Positions 1 through 8,093 of a DNA stretch of 27,316 nucleotides are shown here, in pieces. Source of the stretch: a virus; IMG/VR virus record IMGVR_UViG_3300001533_000660, positions 1 through 27,316 of that record. One strand, written 5' to 3'. The notes beneath the pieces are model-generated. The model saw only the letters and a list, made by a program, of their open reading frames with translations, was not told the DNA's origin and did not search any database. Made by a program: the position numbers and the translations under genes. Position 1 is the first letter of the stretch, and every line of letters starts with the position of its first letter.

Positions 1-10
1 GGTTCTTCCA

Positions 11-1087
11 ATGAAAGGTAAATCGAAACGAAGTCGAGGACGCTCTCCCAAAGGTGACGGCAAACCCACTGCCGTCGATTTGTTCTGCGGCTGCGGCGGG
101 CTGACCGTCGGGCTGAGAAAAGCCGGATTCCGGGTCTTGGGCGCGGTGGACGTCGATCCGCTGTCCGTGAAAACCTACAAGGCGAACCATCGTGACGTTG
201 AAGTGTGGGAGATGGACATCCGTTCTCTGAAGCCGACCGAACTGCTTGAGAAGATCGACATCAACGCAGGAGAACTCGATCTTCTGGCCGGATGTCCGCC
301 GTGTCAGGGTTTTTCGACGATGCGGACCCTGAATGGAGCCGTCAACGTCGAGGACCCCCGCAACGACCTCTTGCTGGAGTTCCAGCGCTTTGTGGAGGCG
401 CTCCGCCCCCGCGCCGTGATGATGGAAAATGTGCCCGGGTTGGCTGACGACGAGAGGTTTGCAGCATTCTGCAGAAAGATGAAAAAACTCGGCTATCTCG
501 GCGACTATCGCGTCCTGAATGCGGCGGAGTACGGCGTGCCGCAGCGGAGACGCAGGTTGATTTACCTGGCGGGCATGGGCATGGAAATTCCCTTCGCCGA
601 CAAAGCCAGCAGGATGAAGACGGTGGAGGACGCCATCGGCGGATTGCCGAAGGCGGGGGAAAGCGGCGATCCTGTTCATGATATGCCGGAAAATAGGACC
701 CCAAAGGTCATGGAGATCATCCGACGCATTCCCCGGAACGGAGGAAGCCGCAGGGATCTGCCGGAAGAGTTTCAGCTTGAGTGCCACAAGCGATGCTCCG
801 GCTTCAAGGACGTCTACGGACGTATGGCCTGGAACGATGTGGCTCCGACGATCACAAGCGGGTGCTCCAACCCCTCAAAGGGGCGCTTCCTTCATCCGGT
901 GGAAGACCGGGCGATCACTATGCGCGAGGCGGCTCTTCTGCAAGGTTTTCCGCGTCGATACAAGTTCCCGACCACCGACAACAAGTCCGCCGTGGCTTTG
1001 ATGATCGGCAATGCTTTACCGCCTCCGTTCATCGCCGCCCACGGGAGGAGTATCAAACGGGTCCTGCAAAACCACGCCGGGACGTGA
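11..1087 (+). CDS. DNA (cytosine-5-)-methyltransferase
   Basis: Transfers a methyl group from S-adenosylmethionine to C5 of cytosine in a specific DNA sequence; in phages this usually protects the genome from host restriction. The 358-residue protein carries the family motifs in order: motif I DLFCGCGG (about 23-30), motif IV GCPPCQGFS with the catalytic Cys of PCQ near 98, motif VI MENVPGL (about 138), motif VIII QRRRRLIYL (about 178), and C-terminal motifs IX and X (REAALLQGFP, IGNALPPP). Seen between VIII and IX is a short variable region, about 100 residues, that should hold the target-recognition domain. A basic N-terminus precedes motif I. The start lies only 10 bases into the window, so its ribosome binding site cannot be fully judged and a further upstream start is possible. 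No restriction endonuclease is adjacent, which suggests an orphan methylase. Confidence 0.95.
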   Translation: MKGKSKRSRGRSPKGDGKPTAVDLFCGCGGLTVGLRKAGFRVLGAVDVDPLSVKTYKANHRDVEVWEMDIRSLKPTELLEKIDINAGELDLLAGCPPCQGFSTMRTLNGAVNVEDPRNDLLLEFQRFVEALRPRAVMMENVPGLADDERFAAFCRKMKKLGYLGDYRVLNAAEYGVPQRRRRLIYLAGMGMEIPFADKASRMKTVEDAIGGLPKAGESGDPVHDMPENRTPKVMEIIRRIPRNGGSRRDLPEEFQLECHKRCSGFKDVYGRMAWNDVAPTITSGCSNPSKGRFLHPVEDRAITMREAALLQGFPRRYKFPTTDNKSAVALMIGNALPPPFIAAHGRSIKRVLQNHAGT

Positions 1088-1138
1088 CCACCCACAAGAG
1101 GGATTGAGCAAACAGAGAGCAGAGGAGGTATATGCAGA

Positions 1139-1813
1139 ATGAAAATTGATACCGTATTTCTAGACCTTGACGGCGTAATAGCCGATTTCCCCGGAGGCGT
1201 CGCCAAGATCTTTGGGCGTGACCCTTCAGAAATCAAGTGGCCGAAGCGTGAGCCGTGGGAGTGGGTAGACGATGACCTGCCGGATGCGTTGGGGATAACG
1301 CCTTACACGATGTGGCAGGAGATCAAGAAAGCAGGGGCGGCGTTTTGGGCGGACCTTGACCCGTACCCGTGGGCCAAGGAAGTCGTTGAATACCTGCACG
1401 CCGAATACCGCCTGTATTTTTTAACCACGCCACACGGCGCCCTCGATTCGGCAAAGGGGAAGATGGTTTGGGTGGAGATATTCTCTTACGGCATGTCTGA
1501 CCGGATCATCCTCACAAGCCAAAAGCACCTTCTCGCCGGTTGGGGGCGATTGCTGATAGACGACAAGCCGGAGATGGTTAAAAGGTTCGCGGACTGCGGC
1601 GGTGTCGGTATCCTGTGGCCTCAACCCTGGAATGGATACGCTGGAGGGTTTGCGCCCTCCGACAACCTCCCCATAACACACCGCCTTGCCGAGATCGTGA
1701 GGAAGTACACAGAGCCGTTAAAGATCACGGGTTTCCCGACCAGGTACGTCAAAGGGAGCAACGTTTCTGGAGGCGATTGGAGAATCGGGAAGCCCGGGGA
1801 ATCCAATGCCTGA
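1139..1813 (+). CDS. HAD-superfamily phosphatase, 5'(3')-deoxyribonucleotidase-like
   Basis: Predicted Mg-dependent phosphohydrolase of the HAD superfamily, probably acting on a nucleotide or other small phosphate ester. Visible motifs: motif I FLDLDGV with nucleophile and acid Asp9 and Asp11; motif II FLTTP with Thr96/97; a Lys near 129; motif III LLIDDKP with Asp141/142. The spacing (cap after motif I, short core) resembles phage and bacterial 5'(3')-deoxyribonucleotidases, but the substrate is inference. Residues 190-224 form a hydrophilic extension beyond the core. The start is supported by an AGGAGG-type ribosome binding site at 1121-1129. The end overlaps the next small gene by 8 bases. 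Together with the methylase upstream it suggests a nucleotide/DNA-modification module ahead of the packaging genes. Confidence 0.85.
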   Translation: MKIDTVFLDLDGVIADFPGGVAKIFGRDPSEIKWPKREPWEWVDDDLPDALGITPYTMWQEIKKAGAAFWADLDPYPWAKEVVEYLHAEYRLYFLTTPHGALDSAKGKMVWVEIFSYGMSDRIILTSQKHLLAGWGRLLIDDKPEMVKRFADCGGVGILWPQPWNGYAGGFAPSDNLPITHRLAEIVRKYTEPLKITGFPTRYVKGSNVSGGDWRIGKPGESNA

Positions 1814-1985
1814 CAAATACGAAGATGTATTCGACCATGAGGATGCCCTCGTCTCTTTCGACGACCTGTCGGACGAGGAATTGATGATAGTGCTACTGCA
1901 AGCGATACATGGTCATGACAGCCCGGAGGCGGTATACGTCCGGCAACTACTGGCAGAGAGGAAAGACGAGGAGAAACCACAATGA
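1806..1985 (+). CDS. Small acidic hypothetical protein
   Basis: A 59-residue protein beginning MPDKYEDVFD and ending EEKPQ. It overlaps the HAD gene by 8 bases and the next gene by 4 (ATGA), a typical translational-coupling arrangement that supports it being real. It is acidic in its N-terminal half (DLSDEELMIVLLQAI) and looks all-helical. No cysteines, membrane segment or signal peptide is visible. I do not recognise a family. Confidence 0.6.
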   Translation: MPDKYEDVFDHEDALVSFDDLSDEELMIVLLQAIHGHDSPEAVYVRQLLAERKDEEKPQ

Positions 1986-2407
1986 CAAAGGACACCACAA
2001 TGCCTGCAAAATCTGATACGAGCGACACGTCACGCGACAAAATGAACTCTGAGCCTGAAGGGTACCCCAACCTACCCTCAGAAGTTCATGCCGCTGGAAG
2101 TGTGTTATTGCAGGGTTCAGGACGAAAGAGGGTATCGAGAGCCGAACGGAAGGGCGTAGACTCCCCTTTCAAGGCAATCCGCAAGAAATGCCGGGAGTGT
2201 ATGGGCTGTGACCCTGACGGTGTGGCCGGCGCATCCCTGATTCGGGATTGTACTGCTACCGATTGCCCGTTGCATGCCCTGAGGTTCGGCAAGTACCCCA
2301 AGAATAAAGCGGCCGTCCTTCGGGACCGTGAACGGTGCAACCGGTTAAAGCATGTCGAGGTCGGATCGGAAGAGGAATCGGCGATCAACAGCGAATACGA
2401 GGTTTAA
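1982..2407 (+). CDS. Cys-rich small phage protein, probable zinc-binding
   Basis: A 141-residue protein with a long hydrophilic N-terminus (about 1-60) and a compact Cys-rich core: AIRKKCRECMGC, then LIRDCTATDCPLHALRFGKYP. The pattern of a C-x2-C-x2-C cluster followed by C-x4-C-P-L and a Tyr/Arg-Phe-Gly stretch recurs in small uncharacterised phage proteins found upstream of terminase genes; a structural zinc site is inferred from the cysteines. It starts in the ATGA overlap with the preceding small gene. Met7 or Met21 could also be the start, because the first 20 residues are low in complexity. Function unknown. Confidence 0.7.
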   Translation: MTKDTTMPAKSDTSDTSRDKMNSEPEGYPNLPSEVHAAGSVLLQGSGRKRVSRAERKGVDSPFKAIRKKCRECMGCDPDGVAGASLIRDCTATDCPLHALRFGKYPKNKAAVLRDRERCNRLKHVEVGSEEESAINSEYEV

Positions 2408-2684
2408 GTGCCACACAAAGCACCTGTTATCTGCATATATCCCGGATGTCACCGCAGGACGACAGAGGGTTACCTCTGCGATTTGCACCGCAAACCGAAG
2501 AAAGACAACAGGCCAAGCGCGGCACAACGTGGCTATGATGCACGCTGGCAACGTACCCGCAAAGTATTTTTGAGATATCACCCGAATTGCGCCCAATGTC
2601 TGAAGCGCGGCCTTATCAGAGAGGCTACCGAGGTCCATATGTAAGTGGTGTCATGCGAGGGTTAAAAGTGATAAGTCTAGATAA
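2408..2684 (+). pseudogene. HNH homing-type endonuclease with core deletion
   Basis: The first reading frame (GTG at 2408, stop at 2642-2644, 78 residues) has the N-terminus of the small phage HNH nucleases that sit beside terminase genes: CIYPGCHRRTTEGYLCDLH, then RGYDARWQRTRKVFLRYHPNC, AQCLKRGLIREATEVH. In intact relatives ATEVH is followed by the HNH core (H-H-I-x-P, about 20-25 residues, N-L-x-x-L-C-K-x-C-H). Here the ORF stops two codons after VH, while another frame at 2637-2684 reads ICKWCHARVKSDKSR and stop, which is exactly the expected C-terminus. The segment holding the catalytic His and Asn residues is therefore missing and the frame is shifted. The 78-residue product, if made, would bind metal or DNA poorly and could not cleave. 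Family assignment is from recognised motifs, not a search. Confidence 0.8.
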
Positions 2685-2874
2685 ATCAAGGGGTGGGGGT
2701 GGGTCAAATCCCTGGTAGGCACTAACTTAGACCACCCGGTCAGTCACGAGCACCCAACCGCGAAATTGAGGATTTTGCACAGAACGGTTACTAAGCGGGG
2801 CGCGCCTACGCCCAAGGTCGGGAAAAACATATATAACCAAGCGAATGTAAGCATAACAGCGAAAGGCGGTTATT
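2685..2874 (+). other. Non-coding interval before terS, candidate cos/packaging region
   Basis: A stretch of 190 bases without a convincing gene between the HNH remnant and the small terminase. It opens with a G-rich block (GGGGTGGGGGTGGGTCAAAT at 2690-2709) directly after the HNH stop. In many HK97-type phages the cohesive-end site lies between an HNH gene and terS, so this is the best place to look for the packaging start; that is inference from gene order. No clear operator or terminator was found. A weak promoter-like pair (TTGAGG, 17 bases, TACTAA) is present near 2767-2795 but is not strong enough to call. Confidence 0.4.
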
Positions 2875-3309
2875 ATGGCACGCGGGAGACGACCAAAGCA
2901 CAGTTCACAGAAAGTCGGGCAATCGAAGCGGAAAGGCAAATTGAACCCGGATGCAGACGGAACGAGGCCGGTAATGCCTATTGACATGCCTCCCATTGGC
3001 GCGGCGTTCTGGGATAAACACGCCGAAACCCTCATTGCCGACGGGCGATTGACGCAACGGGAGGACGATGCCTTCTCTTTGCTCTGTTACATCATGTCCG
3101 ATATCTCCATGCTACGCAAAGAGATCGAGCGCGACGGCTTCACGGTGGAAGGCGCGCGGGGAAATCCGGTCCGTAATCCCTGCATACAGATTCAAAAGGA
3201 CAAAGAGCAACAGGCGGTAAAGCTCATGCTTGAGTTCGGCCTGACCCCTGCAAGCCGTGGGCGCGTGCCTATTGGCGACCCCGAAGAAGGGTATGAAGAC
3301 CTTGATTGA
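2875..3309 (+). CDS. terS: Terminase small subunit (P27-like)
   Basis: Recognises the packaging site on concatemeric DNA and loads the large subunit onto it. The 144-residue protein starts MARGRRPKHSS, followed by a basic N-terminus and KLNPDADGTRP, then MPPIGAAFWDKHAETLIADGRL and an all-helical region ending in QAVKLMLEFGLTPASRGRV. The sequence W-x3-A-x2-L-x3-G-x-L-T near the middle and GLTPASRxRV at the C-terminus are characteristic of the P27-type small terminase family. The ribosome binding site is modest (AAAGGCGG at 2861-2868). The stop overlaps or abuts the large terminase start, which is the normal order. Confidence 0.85.
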   Translation: MARGRRPKHSSQKVGQSKRKGKLNPDADGTRPVMPIDMPPIGAAFWDKHAETLIADGRLTQREDDAFSLLCYIMSDISMLRKEIERDGFTVEGARGNPVRNPCIQIQKDKEQQAVKLMLEFGLTPASRGRVPIGDPEEGYEDLD

Positions 3310-3311
3310 CA

Positions 3312-4925
3312 ATGAAGAATCCTGATTGGTCCACCCCTAAAAACAAGTGGCCACAGTGGGCGAAGGACACCGAACCGCGCGGCGATGAGGAGTTCTTTGT
3401 GGACGAGGAGGCCGCCGAACGTGCGGTCAACTGGTTCCCGCGCTACCTCTCCCACGTGGAGGGGTTTGACGGCCCCTTTGAATTGCAACCCTGGCAGGCA
3501 GACCGGATCATAAAGCCCTTGTTCGGCTGGAAATCCCGCGACGGGTTGCGGCGGTATCGAAAGGTTTTCGTTTTCCTCCCCCGGAAAAATGGAAAGTCCA
3601 CCCTTGTGTCTGGTCTGCTTATGTATTTGACCATTGCAGACGGGGAAAAGGGAGCGCGTACCTATTGCGCCGCCCCGGATGGTGATACCGCCGCGGTGGT
3701 ATTTGACACTGCCAGAGGGATGGTTGAGCAGAATAGTGTCCTTGCCAAAAGGATGAATACCTTCCGGCGCGTCATGCATTACCCGAAGACCAGGTCCCGG
3801 ATGGAGGTACTCACAAGCGCGCCTAAAACGAAATTCGGGCGCAATATTCACGGCGTCTGTGTCGACGAGTATTTTGCGCATCCCAATTCAGACCTTTTTG
3901 ACGCTCTGCACACCGGTACCGCCGGACGTAAACAGCCGGTGACGTTTGTTGTATCTACTGCAGGCAATGACACACAATCGGCCTGTTACAAAGAGTATGA
4001 ATACGCGGTAAAGTTGCGCGACGGCATAGCGATTGATGACCGATACCTCCCCGTGATCTTTGAGGCCGAAAGGGATGACGATTGGAAAGACCCGGAGACC
4101 TGGCGAAAGGCAAACCCGAATCTTGACGTAATCATCCCGCTTGCATACCTCAAGTCGGAATGCTTACGCGCGCAACAGTCACCGGCGTATGAAAATACCT
4201 TCCGTATGTTGCATCTTAACCAATGGGTACAACAGTCGGACCGGTTTATACCAATGGACGCCTGGAACGCATGTGATACCGAGGTGGACCCGGAGGCACT
4301 GGAGGGGCGTCTGTGCTATGGGGGTCTTGACCTTTCGAGTACAACAGATATTACCGCCCTTGTGCTGGTATTCCCGCCCGAAGAGGAAGACGAGCCGTAT
4401 AAAGTTCTCCCGTTCTTTTGGGTTCCCGAAGATGCGGTGAAGTCGAGGCCCAATAGTAACTACGATTTCACGACATGGGTAAAGCGCGGGCTAATATACA
4501 CAACGCCCGGAAACGTGATCGATTATCGGTACATTCTCAACACGATCCACGAACTTTCGCAGAAGTACAACCTGGCAGAGATAGCATACGACCGTTGGGG
4601 TACTCAGCCAATAGTCAATGAACTGACCGATGAAGGCTATGAGGTTGCGCAGTTCGGGCAGGGGTACGCAAGTATGAACCCTCCCACCAAAGAACTGTTG
4701 AACATAATTTACGAGAAGCGAATTGCACACGGGAACAATGATGCTTTGACATGGCAGGCTGACAACCTTGCCGTGAAGACTGATCCCGCCGGGAACGTCA
4801 AGCCAGACAAGGCAAAATCCTCCGAAAAGATTGACGGTATCGTCGCTCTGATTATGGCACTCGACAGGGCTATTGCAAATGAAGGTTCAACCATCTATGA
4901 CAAGGAAGGGTTCAGGTTCTTATGA
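3312..4925 (+). CDS. terL: Terminase large subunit (HK97-like Terminase_1)
   Basis: ATP-driven motor and nuclease that packages and cuts phage DNA at the portal. I chose ATG 3312 (537 residues); TTG 3306, overlapping the terS stop, is the alternative and adds two residues. Counting from TTG, the ATPase domain shows a Walker A-like LPRKNGKST at 91-99 and Walker B GVCVDE at 183-188. The RNase H-like nuclease domain shows GGLDLSSTTDITAL at 339 onward, AYDRWGTQ near 439, and the third acidic residue in KIDGIVALIMALDRA near the C-terminus. The end, IYDKEGFRFL, matches the usual C-terminus of this family, so the gene appears complete. The sequence is typical of cos-type (3' overhang) HK97-like phages, though end type cannot be decided here. 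Confidence 0.95.
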   Translation: MKNPDWSTPKNKWPQWAKDTEPRGDEEFFVDEEAAERAVNWFPRYLSHVEGFDGPFELQPWQADRIIKPLFGWKSRDGLRRYRKVFVFLPRKNGKSTLVSGLLMYLTIADGEKGARTYCAAPDGDTAAVVFDTARGMVEQNSVLAKRMNTFRRVMHYPKTRSRMEVLTSAPKTKFGRNIHGVCVDEYFAHPNSDLFDALHTGTAGRKQPVTFVVSTAGNDTQSACYKEYEYAVKLRDGIAIDDRYLPVIFEAERDDDWKDPETWRKANPNLDVIIPLAYLKSECLRAQQSPAYENTFRMLHLNQWVQQSDRFIPMDAWNACDTEVDPEALEGRLCYGGLDLSSTTDITALVLVFPPEEEDEPYKVLPFFWVPEDAVKSRPNSNYDFTTWVKRGLIYTTPGNVIDYRYILNTIHELSQKYNLAEIAYDRWGTQPIVNELTDEGYEVAQFGQGYASMNPPTKELLNIIYEKRIAHGNNDALTWQADNLAVKTDPAGNVKPDKAKSSEKIDGIVALIMALDRAIANEGSTIYDKEGFRFL

Positions 4926-5304
4926 GCGGATACCGGAACTAGCCGCGGCCGTACTGTTGCAGGCTTTGAAGGATGCTGAAAGGCCCACGGGGGCGCGTGA
5001 CGCCTACCCGCGAGCGGTGGCAATGCAAAGGCTTGAGCGGTATCGGAAGATCAAGCAGGCGCGAAAGGACGGGCTTTCCTGGGATGCAGTATGTATTGAG
5101 ACAGGCATGAGCCGGACGGGTGCTATGCGATTCTACAAAGAAAACAATGAGGAATGTTTGGAACTTGCCATTGATCTATTGAACCTTGGAGACGCGGAAC
5201 TCTTCCTACTGGACGGAGACGCCGAAGGGTGGTGTGAGATTGCAGGTATTGGATACGGTGATTTTTTGTTACATGCCGAAGGCGTTGTCAATAGTCAGTA
5301 TTGA
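4897..5304 (+). CDS. Hypothetical protein with HTH-like segment between terL and portal
   Basis: A 135-residue protein from ATG 4897, with TTG 4873 and ATG 4879 as in-frame alternatives inside terL. The GAAGG at 4881-4885 would serve 4897. The protein-like part begins ERIPELAAAVLLQALKDAER. Residues in the middle, IKQARKDGLSWDAVCIETG followed by MSRTGAMRFYK, look like a helix-turn-helix. The C-terminus (DAELFLLDGDAEGWCEIAGI) resembles the small uncharacterised proteins often found between terL and portal. A second, stronger ribosome binding site (AAGGAAGGG, 4902-4910) points at ATG 4922, which opens only six codons in another frame. The true start, or a lost base near 4925, is therefore uncertain. 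Function unknown; a DNA-binding role is inference. Confidence 0.65.
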   Translation: MTRKGSGSYERIPELAAAVLLQALKDAERPTGARDAYPRAVAMQRLERYRKIKQARKDGLSWDAVCIETGMSRTGAMRFYKENNEECLELAIDLLNLGDAELFLLDGDAEGWCEIAGIGYGDFLLHAEGVVNSQY

Positions 5305-5361
5305 CCTTTATTGATAGTTTTGTCTTGTTTACAGTGCCCCTGAACACATTGTGCTTTGTCC

Positions 5362-7368
5362 ATGATATTAGACGCCTACGGTAAGACTGTCGAAACGCGC
5401 TCTAACTCTACCGTAAGCGATGCGGAAGATTGGCTTGTTGCATCGCTGGGGGGAGGGCCTGAGTCCACTTCCGGGGTATCCGTTAACCACGATACCGCCC
5501 GGAATTACTCTGTTTATTGGGCTTGCGTCACAAAAATAGCGCAGATTGTCGGTATGTTGCCATGTTTGGTATATAAACGCAACACAGACGGGAGTAGGGA
5601 GCGCGCTACGGGGCATCAGGTACACAAGCTGATACATGGACGGCCTAACCGTTACATGGGTCCAATGGCGTTCAAAGAAACGCTCACAGCGCACCTCCTG
5701 ACGCATGGCAATGCCTTCGCGGAGATCGAGCGAGACAAGGCAAAGACCAGAATCATCGGATTGTGGCCGATCCCCCCGCACCTGGTAAAGATTCATGTCT
5801 CCGAAGACGGCGGGAATATCTATTACGAAGTCAAACAGCCCGACGGGTCCGAGAAAATCATCAAGTGGGAAGACATGTTGCATGTGCATGGCCTCGGCTA
5901 CAACGGTTATAAGGGCTATGACCCCATTACCTACATGCGCGACAGCCTCGGCCTCGGTATCGCCCTTGAGGAGATGGGGAGCCGGTTTGCACAGAACGAC
6001 GCGACCCCCGGAGGCGTCATCACTGTTGAAAAGAGACTGAATGACGCCGCCCTCAACCGGATGCGGCAATCGTGGCAGGAAACGCACGGCGGAGTAGAGA
6101 ACAAATACCGCGCCGCGATTCTGGAAGAGGGCGCGAAATGGCAAAGCATACAGACCAGCCCCGGAGCGGCGCAATATATACAGAGCCGAACCTTTCAGGC
6201 TGAGGAGTGTTGCCGATGGTTCCATATGCAACCGCACAAGGTCGGACTACTTGCCCGGTCCACAAACAACAACATCGAGCATCAGGGGCTTGAGTTCAAG
6301 ACCGATACCATTGCCCCGTGGACTACCCGATGGGCCGAAGCGATCAACCTGCAACTGATAGGACAGCAAGACACCTATTACGCGGAATTTGAGTTCGGGC
6401 AACTGCTACAGGCAGACAAAAAGACGGAGATGGAGGCGTTAAGTATCGGCGTTTCCGGCGGTCTCATGAGGCCGAACGAAGGCCGCGCGCGTCTCAATCT
6501 CCCCCTTGATCCTGACGGTGACAAATTGCTCATTCCTTCCGGCATGGTTCCCGCCGGAACATCTTTCGGTGGTTCAAAGCCAACAGACGAAACAAAACCG
6601 GATGAAACAAAGCCGGATGAGGCAAGGCGAAGTATCGAACAGCGCGCGAACGGCCGGAAGGCAATCGTCTATCAGCAAAGAGCGCGGGAACGCTTCCGGC
6701 CGGTGCTTACAGAGGCGGTCAGCCGGGTAGACAGGCGCGAAAACGTAGACGTTCGGCGGGCGGTCGGCAAATACTCAAACGCCGCCGCCATGCGTCGGTG
6801 GGTAGATCAGTATTACGCACAGCACGAGCGCGCGATGACCGAAATTCTGACGCCCGCAATGGAATCATACGCGGGTTCGATGTTCGACGCGGCGTCTTAT
6901 GAACTCTCGAAAGACATGCAACCCCCTGAGCACGTGACGATGTTCGCGCGCGATTATACGCAGTGGCTTTCAAAGCGAACAGTTGACGCGCACCGGGGAC
7001 AGTTGCAAGCACTACTGACAGAGCGCGAGGAAGACTTCTCGGAGGCCATTGAAGAGCGCGTCGGCGAGTGGGAAGAGAAAAACGACGGGAAACTCATTGA
7101 TTCTGAACTCGTAAACGCCGGGTCCGCTTTTGTCATGTCGGCTTATGCCTTAATGGGAGTTACAAAGACCCGCTGGCAGACAGGCGGTGACAGTTGCCCG
7201 TGGTGCAATCAGATGAATGGGCGCGTCGTGGAGATTCAAGGCTCATATGTGGAAGCAAATAGCACTTTAGAAAATGGCGAAGGCGAAACAATGACCATTT
7301 ACGAATCCATAACACGCCCGCAACTGCACCAGGGTTGTGACTGCTACGTCCTCGCCGCAATGGAGTAA
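5362..7368 (+). CDS. Portal protein fused to MuF-like head morphogenesis domain
   Basis: Forms the dodecameric DNA gate at one capsid vertex. I chose ATG 5362 (668 residues); TTG 5356 adds two residues, and no strong ribosome binding site is seen for either. Residues about 30-400 are HK97-family portal: NYSVYWACVTKIAQIVGMLP, LVYKRNTDGS, HGNAFAEIERD, and DATPGGVITVEK. About 405-425 is an acidic/basic linker of repeated TKPDE units. The rest is a second domain: a long helical stretch, then SCPWCNQMNGRVV and a C-terminal PQLHQGCDCYVLA, matching the C-P-x-C ... L-H-x-x-C-x-C signature of Mu gpF/SPP1 gp7-like minor head proteins. The two are usually separate neighbouring genes of about 400 and 250-300 residues. 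The fusion leaves no separate MuF gene in the window. It is followed by the protease after three bases. Confidence 0.9.
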   Translation: MILDAYGKTVETRSNSTVSDAEDWLVASLGGGPESTSGVSVNHDTARNYSVYWACVTKIAQIVGMLPCLVYKRNTDGSRERATGHQVHKLIHGRPNRYMGPMAFKETLTAHLLTHGNAFAEIERDKAKTRIIGLWPIPPHLVKIHVSEDGGNIYYEVKQPDGSEKIIKWEDMLHVHGLGYNGYKGYDPITYMRDSLGLGIALEEMGSRFAQNDATPGGVITVEKRLNDAALNRMRQSWQETHGGVENKYRAAILEEGAKWQSIQTSPGAAQYIQSRTFQAEECCRWFHMQPHKVGLLARSTNNNIEHQGLEFKTDTIAPWTTRWAEAINLQLIGQQDTYYAEFEFGQLLQADKKTEMEALSIGVSGGLMRPNEGRARLNLPLDPDGDKLLIPSGMVPAGTSFGGSKPTDETKPDETKPDEARRSIEQRANGRKAIVYQQRARERFRPVLTEAVSRVDRRENVDVRRAVGKYSNAAAMRRWVDQYYAQHERAMTEILTPAMESYAGSMFDAASYELSKDMQPPEHVTMFARDYTQWLSKRTVDAHRGQLQALLTEREEDFSEAIEERVGEWEEKNDGKLIDSELVNAGSAFVMSAYALMGVTKTRWQTGGDSCPWCNQMNGRVVEIQGSYVEANSTLENGEGETMTIYESITRPQLHQGCDCYVLAAME

Positions 7369-7371
7369 AAC

Positions 7372-8070
7372 ATGAAAACAGAAACCAGGGTAAGCAACGC
7401 CGAAATCAGAGCGGAAAACGGAAAGAAGATTGAAGGTTACGCCGCCGTTTTCAACTCCGAATCTGAGGATATGGGCTTCCGGGAGGTCATCAAACCGGGT
7501 GCCTTTGTCAATGTTGCCGATGCCGATATCCGGTTACTGTTTAATCATGATGCCGACTACGTTTTCGGACGCACAAAGAGCGGAACCCTGCGCATCGATC
7601 AGGATGAAAGAGGGCTGAAAATCGACAACGACCCGCCCGACGCGCAATGGGCGAAAGATATCATGGCAAGCATGAAACGCGGGGATATCAATCAGATGTC
7701 TTTCGCGTTTCGGTGTCTTGATGATGAATGGAATGATGAGGGAACTCTCCGCACGATCAAACAGGCCGAACTTGTGCAGGACGTTTCTATTGTGACATTC
7801 CCTGCATACACCGCAACGGAAGTGCATGTAAGAAATATGCTTTCGGACATGGGGGTTGACGCGAACGCGCTATCTAAAGCAATTGGCGCGGCGCGCACAA
7901 ATAAGCCTTTGTCTGATTCTGATATTGCAACACTCATTGATGCGAGCGAACACCTTAAATCTCTCACGTCTGATACGCAGGGGCGGTCGGGCGTCCGGCA
8001 CGAGGATAGAGCGCAGGCGCGCCTATCCTTACTCGGTCGAGAACTGCAACTGTTGCTTGCATTGATGTAA
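7372..8070 (+). CDS. HK97-type prohead protease (U35)
   Basis: Serine protease that trims the capsid protein's delta domain and itself during prohead maturation. The 232-residue protein shows the family core: IEGYAAVFNSES (about 20-31), FREVIKPGAF, catalytic His in LLFNHD (His59), and catalytic Ser in NQMSFAFR (Ser110), then VQDVSIVTFPAYTATEV. The C-terminal 70 residues are helical and hydrophilic, as expected for the scaffold-like tail. GGAG at 7362-7365 serves as ribosome binding site, and the gene directly precedes the major capsid gene, the standard order. Confidence 0.93.
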   Translation: MKTETRVSNAEIRAENGKKIEGYAAVFNSESEDMGFREVIKPGAFVNVADADIRLLFNHDADYVFGRTKSGTLRIDQDERGLKIDNDPPDAQWAKDIMASMKRGDINQMSFAFRCLDDEWNDEGTLRTIKQAELVQDVSIVTFPAYTATEVHVRNMLSDMGVDANALSKAIGAARTNKPLSDSDIATLIDASEHLKSLTSDTQGRSGVRHEDRAQARLSLLGRELQLLLALM

Positions 8071-8093
8071 TTCTACAAACGATGGAGGGCATT

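Noticed and set aside
1100-1130. Promoter-like TTGAGC and TATAT before the HAD gene
   Set aside because: The -10-like string overlaps the ribosome binding site and start region, so a useful transcript start is unlikely.
5305-5361. Possible promoter before the portal gene (TTGATA and T-rich sequence)
   Set aside because: No acceptable -10 box at 16-18 bases; the gap is only 57 bases inside an operon.
5368-6237. Long minus-strand open frame of 289 codons opposite the portal gene
   Set aside because: It is a shadow of the portal coding sequence, has no recognisable domains or ribosome binding site, and all supported genes are on the plus strand.
8082-8093. ATG 8082 as start of the major capsid protein
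   Set aside because: The GGAGGG ribosome binding site lies after it and can only serve ATG 8094.
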